In this document: positions 25,320 to 34,499 of the stretch, piece by piece
Layout: every line of letters begins with the position of its first letter
Numbering within the stretch: position 1 is the stretch's first letter
Assembly (NCBI RefSeq): GCF_029873635.1
Contig: NC_080420.1
Coordinates: 55,327,457 to 55,391,456 of the forward strand
Direction of reading: 5' to 3'
Origin: Malania oleifera
Taxonomy: Eukaryota; Streptophyta; Magnoliopsida; Santalales; Ximeniaceae
Length of the DNA: 64,000 nt
Position numbers and translations under genes: made by a program
Notes under the pieces: generated by a model
Database searches by the model: none
What the model saw: only the letters and a program-made list of their open reading frames with translations
What the model was told of the DNA's origin: nothing

Positions 25320-28300
25320 TTCTATCGTATCTCCTCTTCTAGCTCCCACAAGGCCTCTTCCACTGCATGATTTCTCCACAGAATTTTTACTAATTTAATG
25401 TTCTTAGTACACAATTCCTACTCTTTTCTATGTAAGATCAACACTGGCATCTCCTTATATGTTAGTGTATCTCTGAGCTCTCTAACTCCTCATATCTAAT
25501 TACATGGGAGGGGTTTGGGACGTATTTCCTCAACATGGAAACATGAAATACGTCGTGTATTTTGGAAAGAGCTGGTGGTAAAGCTAGTCTGTAAGCCACT
25601 GGACCATTCTTTCTAGTATCTCATATGGGCCAATAAATTTAGGGCTCAGCTTACCCTTCCTCCCAAATCTCATAACTCTTTCAAAAAAAATACATGATCC
25701 TAAACTCGCCTCTCACCCATCTTATCCCAGTATAGCGGAGAACGCACCACCTATCATACAATGCCTTATAAGGTGTCATTATGATGATGGTCTGGTAGCT
25801 GTTATTATAAGCAAACTCAATCAGCGGTATATACTGGGTCCAACTACCCCCAAAATCCAGCACATAAGCTCGTAGCATATCCTCAAGTATCTCAATCATC
25901 CTTTCTGTTTGCCCATCTGTCTGAGGATGAAAAGCTGTGATGAATGATAATTGAGACCCCAAAGCCTCCTGTAAGCTCCTCTAAAATCATGATGTGAAAC
26001 TTGGGTCATGATCTGAGACTATAGATACTGGCACTCCATGGGGTCGAACTATCTCCTGAATATAGATCTCTGCTAGTCTTGTTCATAGGGTAGCTAACTT
26101 TAATAGGTAGGAAGTGGGCAATCTTCGTTAGCCAGTCTACAATCACCCAAATAGCATTCTAATCATGCAGCGTTGCCGGTAACCCTGTGACGAAATCCAT
26201 GGATATGTGATCCCACTTTAACTCAGGAATGTGGAGTGGCTGCAACTGTCATGTTGGCCTCTAGTGCTCAGCCTTTACCTGCTGGCATGAATCCAGCTAT
26301 CTCCCTTTTTATACCGCTCCCCCAGAAAGACTCTCGAAGGTCCTGATACATCTTAGTACTACCTGGATGAATTGTGTACAGGGATCTATGAGCCTCCTCT
26401 AAAATAGTTCTCCTAATCTCAGTATCCGCAGGAATGCATAGTCTAGTACAGAACCTTAGAGCTCCATCCTCTAAAATATTGAACTCCTCTTCCTATCCAT
26501 CCCGCACCTTCTCTATCAACTTTGCAACCTCTGTGTTATTCCTCTGGATGACTTTAATCCTCTCCTGCAGAGTAGGCTGCAACCCAGATTGGCAATAGAT
26601 GCCTGGTGATCACCCTCTACTATTTCTACCCGAGTGTCTCCAGATCCATCTGGATCGGATGCTGAATCTCCTCTGCCGACAACTCTGCCGACAACTCTGC
26701 CCCCTACTAATTTTCGCCTCAATGCATCAACCACCACATTTGCCTTCCTTAGGTGATAGCTGATAGTGCAGCCATAATCTTTAATAAGCTCTAGCCACTT
26801 TCTTTGCCTAATATTCAACTCTCTCTGGTTGAAGAAATACTTCAAACTTTTTGTGGTCCGTGAAGATTTCACATTTTCCTTCATACAGACAATGCCTCTA
26901 GATCTTAAGAGCATATACCACCGCAGCTAATTCTAAATCATGCACAGGATAGTTCTTCTCATATTCTTTAAGTTGCCTGGATGCATAAGCAATAACTCTC
27001 TCATGTTGTGTCAACACGCACCCAAGTCCCCTCTGGGACGCATCACTGTATATGACAAATTCATCCTCTCTTTTGATGGAATAGCTAACACCGGAGCAGT
27101 AACCAACCGTTGCTTCAACTCCTAGAAGCTTTGCTCACACTCATAAAACCATTCAAACCTCGCATTCTTCCTCGTGAGTCGTGTAAAAGGACCTGATAGT
27201 CTAGAAAAACTACATACAAAGTGTTAGTAATACCCTGCCAAACCTAGAAAACTCCTGATCGCTTGAACATTCCTCGGCCTCGGCCTCGGCCGATCTACCA
27301 CTGCTTCTATCTTACCTAGATCAACTGATATGCCATTCCCGCATATCACATGCCCTAGAAAGGTGACCTGCCTCGGCCAGAATTCACATTTCTTGAATTT
27401 TGCGTACAACTTTCTTTCTCTCAATATTTGCAACACCAGCCTCAAATGATCCTCATATTCCTCAAAACTCTTCGAATAAACCAGTATATCATCAATAAAT
27501 ACTACAACAAACTGGTCCAAATATCAATGGAACACCCAATTCATTAAATCCATACATACTATCGGTGCATCAGTCAATCCGAACGACACTATTAAGAACT
27601 CGTAGTGCCTATACCTGGTTCGAAAAGCTGTCTTCAAAATGTCCTTTGCTCTAACTCTTACCTGGTGGCAACCCAATCAAAGGTCAATTTTGGAGTAAAC
27701 CTGAGTCCCCTGGAGCTGATCAATTAGATCATCAATTCTGGGAAGAGGATATTTATTCTTGACTGTCAATTTGTTTATTTCTCTAAAATCTATACACATC
27801 CTCAGGGTCCCATTTTTCTTTTTCACGAATAGAACTGGTGCTCCCCAAGGCGACACATTGAGCTTGATAAACCCTTTATCTAATAGCTCTTTAGGGTGCT
27901 TTTGATATCGGTGCCGACACTAGTAAAAGATCCACAATAAACTCAATCTCTCAATCTGGTGGTAAGTCATGTAATTCCTCTAAAAAAATATATGGAAATT
28001 CTCTGACCACTAGAATATCGGCCTATTTCAATTCTTCCTTCAATAGCTCTTTTATGTAAGCTACATATCCCTGACATCCACCCCATATCAGCCTTCTCGC
28101 CTGAATAGCTGACACTAGTTATGGCGAGGCACGTACGCGTGAACCCACAAATATGTATTCTTGCTCACCTAGGGGGTCTGAAAATCACTTCTTTCTGATA
28201 GCAATCAATACTAGCATAATTAGCTGCCAGCCAATCCATGCCCAATATCCCATCGAACCCTCGCAAGTCTAACACCACAAGGTCGGCTGGTAATACTTTC

Positions 28301-28410
28301 TCTTAAATGCCCACTGGATAGTTTTTAAGCACCCTTCTACCCCTCATTACTAATCCAGTCAGCGTAACTACTAACAATCCAACATCTAGCAACTATAACT
28401 CAATCTCACA
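25320..28410 (-). pseudogene. Chromovirus A pol (PR-RT-RH-IN-chromo)
   Basis: Recognisable pieces in order are a decayed protease (about 28400-28100) and a reverse transcriptase with the intact catalytic [13 protein letters not shown] (27508-27470) and [12 protein letters not shown]. RNase H follows (about 27200-26740, [20 protein letters not shown] near 26840). The integrase core (25962-25681 open piece: ITAFHPQTDGQTERM, EFAYNNSY) is next, then a chromodomain-like end (about 25430-25320, KLVKILWRNHAVEEALWELE). Broken by many stops and frameshifts. Confidence 0.85.
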
Positions 28411-28419
28411 TAATTAAAC

Positions 28420-29245
28420 ATATCCCAATGATACAATCAGATGGATGGTACCTAAGTCAAATTAAAACAACTACTTTATATGCCTGTCACAATGTCTCTA
28501 GCAGCCTCAGCATCTCCCGGCGTCGATGTGCAAACCCACTTCTGCGTGGTATTTCTCTGCTGGCCTCCACGGGGCGCTTAAGTATTACGCCGAAGTCACC
28601 TGGGAGCAGAAGCTATAATATACTGCGTACGACAATTTCGTGCTACATGACCCGGTCTACCATATCTGTAGTAAATATTGTTTCCCAGCCGATGTGCTCC
28701 CATATGTCTCCTACAGCATATGGGGCAAATAGGGTACATCTGCTTGCCCTAAACCTCACGACTCCCAATCTTCTACCTCTGTTCATTGCTATGTCCACCT
28801 CTCCCCCTTGGGCCCCAGCTAGAGCCCGCTTGAAATTTAAGAGGCGTAGGCCTCTTCCTCTGGTTTAAGTTCATAAACTCCTCTGCCTGAGCTTCTCTGG
28901 TGGGAAAGTGACTATATCGATTGTGGAAGATTTTTTTTTAAAATGGTTCCATGTCAAGGTTGCTGAACATGGCCTTTGTTCTTTAAGTAGCTTCAGCGAC
29001 ATCCACCAACGCTTGGCCTCCCCAGTCATTTTGAAAATAGCATACAAAATCTTCTGCTCGCCTGCACAACAAAGACTGGTCAATATACCCTCCATCTCTT
29101 GAATCCATTCCTTCGCAGTAATTGCATCAGCTCTTCCCATAAAAGTCAAGGGATTCATACTAGTAAACTGCTTGGTAGAGCAGTTCGAATTAGTTGGTGA
29201 CCAATATTGTCCCCTAAGATTCCGCACAATTCTAGTCATAACCTA
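28420..29245 (-). pseudogene. Chromovirus A gag
   Basis: Open piece 29239-28871 includes TAKEWIQEMEGIL and YAIFKMTGEAKRWWMSL, the core of the plant retrotransposon gag domain. A frame change then leads to a nucleocapsid zinc knuckle at 28676-28632 that reads YYRYGRPGHVARNC: both first cysteines have become tyrosine (TGC/TGT to TAC/TAT), so zinc binding is lost. It would coat element RNA in the particle. Confidence 0.85.
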
Positions 29246-29695
29246 TTGACCTGCACCACGTAGCATCTGCTCACAGTCACTGCCACTCATACAGAATGCC
29301 CCTACATCGCCACTTCTTTTAACATTCCTGTTGCTATTTTCAGGGTCCATTCTGAAAATAAAATAAACATGATATGAGAATCTCAGCCTCATAGTGCTAT
29401 TCTATCTAAAATACCCCATACCTCTTATCACTAATATAAGGTCTAGTCCTACCATATGGAAATAGAAACCGATGATAGTTTACTATGGTTTTCCTAAAAT
29501 TGTCACCCCAGGAAAAACACAGAAACAACCCCGAAATTCTTGCTTCCAGACTGCAGAACAAAACCCTAAATCCTTATCCTAGTTTTCCAACATTAACTCA
29601 CTGATATTCTATTCTATCTTTCTCCAAAATTTCATTCCTATATTCTGATATTGTTTTCCACTGCACTCTAGAGTCTGTGGAACCAAGCAACCTAG

Positions 29696-29707
29696 GCTCT
29701 GATACCA
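29696..29707 (-). promoter_or_regulatory. Primer-binding site, chromovirus A
   Basis: Minus strand TGGTATCAGAGC, an exact match to the initiator tRNA-Met primer site used by many plant LTR elements, three bases inside the 5' LTR. Confidence 0.9.
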
Positions 29708-29710
29708 AAA

Positions 29711-31989
29711 TGTAACGACCTAAAATTTCATACAACTTTTTTTTCATAAATATATTGCAAAATAAAATACTCTCACACCCTTGATAATATCTACTATAAC
29801 ATCTCAAGCCCCAAGTGGGCACTGAGGAAATTCCTGTTTACAAAGTAACATACCTATGCAGTGGAAAACATAAAGTCATACATCTATATCTGCAATACCA
29901 GAATCCAGTATTTTCCCAAAATATACATACATATTCATCATCCCCGCATCTACTACCCAAAACTCCTGAATGCTACACAAAAATACAACCCTTTGATAAC
30001 ACTTACCCTACAGGCAGGGTAGTGCAGACGACCTCTCTACCTGCGAGCATGATTTGCTTGTCTAGCTGGATCACTTGAAAAATGTTAAGTCACCGAGATG
30101 AGACAATGCTCAGTAAGAAGAAATATGTTATTACTAGTGTGTGGCAAATGAGTTTACATAAATAATCTACTAATAAATAACTGTACTAAGATACCATGTA
30201 AAATATAATACTGTGTAACTCACACCTACGTGACTTAAAATACACTGTAATATCTAAGTTTTCTATTTAATCATACAACTAGTATTATAATATATCTGCT
30301 GATATTCTGTAAATCTGTATATATATATATATAAATAACTGAGAAATATCCCTGGAAATCCAAATGTCATGATTTAACCCCTCATAATAGGGTTGTGCAG
30401 CCCGTAGGCTAGACTTAATTCTGGTTGGCCAACCAGGATAAGTCACCTGAATACTCTGTCAATCCTCAGTCCAGCCTTACTCCAATCCTTCCAAAGGCTC
30501 GGTACTAGTATCTACCTCGTCAAACCAACCTCCTCAACCCAGAATAATAGGGAGCCTGCAATCCTTCCATAGGCACGGTAAACGGAATCCACACACTATC
30601 TGAGATATGTGGTTGCACTCTGATCTAAAATAGCAAAGGTACCGTGCTCTGTTGATTGAATCTGACTGTAAAAAATTAATCTGACTGAAATAGTTAATCT
30701 GACGGAAATATTTCATCAGGGATCTAATACTACATAATACTAATACATATAACTATCTTACAGTTTCATCATGATTCCAAAATAACCATAATACTATAAA
30801 TCTGATGTGAAAATACTAGAATATCTGACTGAAATAACTGAAATATATTTGACTGAAGAAACTGAAATATCTGTCTGAATAAACTTAAATATTTGATTAA
30901 ATAAACTGAAATATCCGAGTGTTATAGTTTTGAAATTCTGGAAATCATGGTAAAGCACATTCTTGTATAAAACTATTGAAAATCATGATATTCTAAAAAA
31001 CTTTTATAAATTCTGAACTGTTCTGATATTAACTCATGCCACACAACTAAAAAAATAAAAATCTCTATACTTCTGTATTTTCTGATAATGAAGATAATTT
31101 ATACTCTATAAAATTTATCTCGAAACACATATATATTACAAATAAAATTTCTGAAGTTCCTAACATAGCATATTTCCCTTACCTTGGCTAACTGACCTTG
31201 CCTGCTAATTTCCTTACTCACGCCCACGGCGTCCATAATACCAAAATCCTGAAATTATACACATATATATTTTCCTATCAAATAACTGAATTCCCTAGCA
31301 TAAATTTTTATATTCATATTTTCTGAATTATAAATAACTCATTATCTTACCTGGTTTTCCTGGGAACACCCTCTAGGTTCCCTAACTTGCCTGCAGTAAA
31401 AGCCCCAACACCCTGAATTCACAATACCCACATAAACCATCCCAATCACCAGTGTGACAACATCTACTACTAAATTTGGGTTCAGAAAAACCTACAAACT
31501 AAATAACCCTTAAATAATCTACTTACTCTGATTTTGGGATGGTTCCCAAACTTCTCAAATCAAAATTCTGCTCTGGTTAGGTTGTAGAGAATCTCCCCAG
31601 GATTATCATGGTAGCTTCTGATCGTCGAACTGGGAAGAAATAGGGCCGAAAATCTAGAGAGAAGTAAGAGAAACCGAAACCTTGTGTGAGAGAGAGAATG
31701 AGCTAAATTTTTCGTCAAAAATATGATTTTTGCACTTATATAGAAGGTTGGCTACATGGCCTCGTCGACGAACACATAACCCTCGTCAACGAATCTCAAG
31801 CCCTGAAATTAGCCCCCTCGGTAAGTTCTTGTCGAAGAGACTCGTGTCTCCGTCGACATGCCCAAGAAGACTGCTTGTTGACGAACGCTCTGCGCTCATC
31901 GACGAGACCCTGCTGAGTCCCCCTTTTAAAATTACCTTTTCTCGCTTTCCTTTTATTATTTAATTTCTATTATTATCCGGGTTACTACA
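29711..31989 (-). repeat. Chromovirus A 5' LTR
   Basis: 2279 bp, TG...CA ends. On the minus strand, copies of CGTCGACG-like palindromes (31762-31910) lie directly upstream of CTATATAAGTG (near 31740), a probable promoter TATA box. It contains short tandem repeats around ATCTGACTGAAATA (30660-30900). Confidence 0.9.
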
Positions 31990-32711
31990 TGTGTACTTTG
32001 TAATTATAAGTATAAATTTAATGACAATATTTAACTTTCTTTTGTAATTTAGAATTTGAATTCAACGAAAATTCGCTTTGGAAAAGAATCTTAAGGATTT
32101 AATGACTACCCCTTGGGTTTCAAAAATTCTACGAACCTTTCCTGAAGTTTCAAAAATTCCAAAGACAAGGGAGATTTATGTATTTTTGCAAATCTCACGG
32201 GAGGTATTTGACATTTTTGAAACCTTAGAGGAGATCTGTGACATTTTTGAAACCTCAGAGGAAGTCTCTATCATTTGCAATATATATATATATATACACA
32301 AACACACACACATGCATACATGTGTGTACGGGTGTGTGTGTGTGTATACAAGGAATTAAATATAATTTAAATATTATATATATTTAAATTCAATATATAT
32401 ATAATCCCTTAGCATGTGCAAGTTAAATATATCTTTTTTTTTTTTCATTACATATTCAATTTCCATCAAGTATCCAAGTTTAATTTAGGAGTACAAATTT
32501 TGATGAAACCTTTAATTTTGTATAAATTTATAAAAGTTAATACAACTTAAAATTTTCTATATAAAAAAAATATATATATATATTTTAATGAAAGCAATAT
32601 AAAAATTTACTAATTTCTTTCAAATAACTAACCAATGTCAAATCATCATTGGCTAAACATGCCCAACATATATTTGATCTAATAATAATAATAATAATAC
32701 TAATGTTAATG

Positions 32712-32747
<36 letters not shown>

Positions 32748-32762
32748 GGTGCTCTTGTAGTT
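31990..32762. repeat. Remainder of tandem duplication, then simple repeats
   Basis: 31990-32110 continues copy B of the duplication at 21342-21700 (GTAATTATAAGTATAAAT; GGAAAAGAATC). Two 30-bp units with GACATTTTTGAAACCT follow (32209-32262). Next are mixed (TA)n/(CA)n/(GT)n tracts (32281-32347), (AAT)n (32682-32699) and (TA)n (32712-32744). No gene. Confidence 0.65.
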
Positions 32763-32940
32763 ATAAAAAAAAAAAAAAAGGGGGGCCTCATGGGTGGAAA
32801 TCATCGGCTATAGCTCACTTACCCCCGAAGCAAGGTCAGGGCATGAGACCACTTGGGCGTAGTGGGGACTCGAACCCGCGATCACATGGATGCACGGCCA
32901 GTTCCTTACCACTAGGCTACCCACCCAAGTGGTGATCTAA
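32763..32940 (-). mobile_element. tRNA-derived SINE
   Basis: Minus strand carries an RNA polymerase III A box TAGCCTAGTGGTAAGG (32921-32906) and B box GGGTTCGAGTCCC (32879-32867), then a non-tRNA body and a C-run/T-run tail toward 32763. The distance and sequence fit a tRNA-derived SINE rather than a tRNA gene. A target duplication was not found. Confidence 0.8.
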
Positions 32941-33019
32941 GGATGAAATTAATTATAATTAAAGCATTAATAAAGATGTAAAAACATAAAAAGAACCTAG
33001 AGTTTGCAAATTTTGCAAT

Positions 33020-33376
33020 ACGTGTCACTCGCTCAATTTCCGCGACACATGTCGCTATCCCTCGATTTGTGCAAACGCGTTGCTCAATATCTATGACACG
33101 CGTCGCTCTCTCTCGATTCTCGTGACACACGTCGTTCTCCCTCGATTTGTGCAAAACGCGTTAATCGATATCTGTGACACGCGTCACCCCCTCTCGGTTC
33201 TCACGACACACATCGTTATCCCTCGATTTGTGCAAATTGCGTTGATTGATATCCATGACACGCGTCGCCCTCTCTTGATTCACGTGACACATATCGTTCT
33301 CTCTCGATTTGTGCAAAACGCGTTGCTCAATATCCGTGACACACGTCGCTCTCTCTCGATTTCCATAACACGCGGT
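33020..33376. repeat. 80-bp tandem repeat array, 4 units
   Basis: The string CTCGATTTGTGCAAA recurs at about 33061, 33141, 33222 and 33303 (period 80-81). Each unit holds two half-repeats of the type GTGACACrCGTCG..CTC.CTCGATT. The array is rich in CpG (ACGCGT, ACACGTCG) in an otherwise AT-rich area. It lies immediately upstream of the TATA box of the WOX locus and creates open frames on both strands that are repeat artefacts. Confidence 0.9.
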
Positions 33377-33384
33377 CATCCCCT

Positions 33385-33510
33385 TATAAAAAGGGTACGC
33401 CCTCCTCGAACTCTAAGCATCACAGTTTTCTATCATCTTGAACAATCACATTTCGGTTTGTAGTGATTAGCTCTTCCCAACTTGTCTCTTAGTTGTCTCA
33501 TTACTCGAAA
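33385..33510 (+). promoter_or_regulatory. TATA box and leader of WOX locus
   Basis: TATAAAA at 33385-33391, 126 bp before the ATG at 33511. If transcription starts about 30 bp downstream (near 33415) the leader is about 95 nt and contains no other ATG. Confidence 0.6.
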
Positions 33511-34203
33511 ATGTTGCCAAATCACCCAACTCCCCAAGTTGCTGAGAGCAGCACTAGATCATCGATTCAAAGATGGAAACCCAATAAGGCACAGCTGGAG
33601 ATTCTAGAGGAGGTCTTCCACAACAGTCAAGGGGAACTCCCTTCAGTGGAGCAGATTATCTTGCTTGCAGCACAACTCTGACGGTATGGTCCAATCGAGC
33701 CGAAAAATATACGCTTTTGGTTTGAGAACCGTAGGCGTAGGCGGGGATCAGTTGGAGAAGCCACTATCTCAACTACTGCCCCAACAATTCTCCATATTAC
33801 CTCCTCCGCCACTACCGACCCGAGCAGTGCCCCTGCCATTCTTCCAACCCTCTTCCCTATCGAGAATATTCCGACTGTGAAACTTACAACTAATATCTCA
33901 CCAATGAGTCATATCCCTTACAATGGCAATATCGCAGTCACCACACCAAGGGTTTCGGATAATGCTGGCCTACTTCACCATTTCAAGGAAACCCGATTCG
34001 CAATGAGACTCATATATGGGCCACCAATAACTCGGGAAGAGAGCAGCTCTTCCTCCTTCGCTGAACAAATGGGCGTCCTCTCCCTTTTTCCGACCCAAGC
34101 CGGTGACATTATAAGAGGTCAACTCTGCCAAGAAAGAACCCAAGCGGTTAGCAGTGACACCGCTAGTACTACGATAGATGTTGACGTTAATCTAAGGCTC
34201 TAA
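33511..34203 (+). pseudogene. WUSCHEL-related homeobox (WOX) ORF with one TGA
   Basis: 231 codons including the final TAA, open except for TGA at codon 57. Residues 21-78 form a WOX-type homeodomain: RWKPNKAQLEILEEVF, PSVEQIILLAAQL, then after the TGA RYGPIEPKNIRFWFENRRRR. The first part and the spacing fit the WOX family. WFEN replaces the usual WFQN. VLSLFPTQ (residues 189-196) matches the WUS box (TLxLFPxx) and the C-terminus VNLRL is EAR-like, both known repression motifs in WUS and close relatives. The stop sits where the family has Arg, as expected from CGA to TGA. No intron interrupts it, unlike Arabidopsis WUS-clade genes. It may be a recent pseudogene, a retrocopy, or a gene read through the TGA. 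Downstream is gypsy-type DNA. Confidence 0.85.
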
Positions 34204-34499
34204 AGGCCAAATCTTGTATATTTTTTATTTATTTATAGGACATGTATAATATATATACATATATATAATTATCCTTTTCCACATCTTCTGAATTTCTTTT
34301 CCATTTCAACCACTATTAGAGCGACGATTCACACTTCAATTCCCAAAATAAAATACTTCGTCAAATTGACCCTCAATCTATTCTAAGACTTAATTAAATC
34401 ATTAATCAATTTACTCTTTCTAATAGCGCAAACCAATTATACATTACTCATTTTAAATTAGCAAATTTCGAGGACGAAATTTTTATAAGGAGGGGAGAT
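34204..34499 (+). other. WOX 3' flank into gypsy 3' tail
   Basis: AT-rich DNA after the WOX stop. By 34463-34482 the sequence is AAATTTCGAGGACGAAATTT, then a polypurine tract (34488-34498) and the LTR. This is the tail seen in chromoviruses elsewhere in the window. The exact junction between WOX-derived and element-derived DNA cannot be placed. Confidence 0.7.

Larger units (their letters stand above)
21701..31989 (-). mobile_element. Ty3/gypsy chromovirus A, full structure
   Basis: On the minus strand the order is 5' LTR (31989-29711), binding site complementary to initiator tRNA-Met (TGGTATCAGAGC, 29707-29696), gag, protease, reverse transcriptase, RNase H, integrase and a chromodomain-like end, polypurine tract, then 3' LTR (24996-21701). 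LTRs run TGTAGTAACCCGG...CGTTACA. Without the hAT-like insert the LTRs are 2272 and 2279 bp and the element about 9.3 kb. Flanks TATGT and TGTGT are compatible with a 5-bp target duplication with one change. Gene order (integrase before a C-terminal chromodomain) and the tail sequence point to the Tekay/Del-like group. Coding parts hold many stops and frameshifts. Confidence 0.93.

Noticed and set aside
28428-28868. 146-codon plus-strand frame.
   Set aside because: Antisense shadow of the gag zinc-knuckle region of chromovirus A.
32763-32940. tRNA gene.
   Set aside because: A and B boxes are present, but the flanks and long non-tRNA body fit a SINE and no proper acceptor stem closes.
33020-33376. 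CRISPR-like regularly spaced repeats.
   Set aside because: Units are contiguous and the intervening parts repeat as well, so there are no unique spacers. The context is a plant nuclear genome.
33080-33463. 127-codon plus-strand frame with 27-residue repeats, and an overlapping minus-strand frame.
   Set aside because: Both arise because the 80-81-bp tandem repeat is nearly a multiple of three. No other coding evidence.
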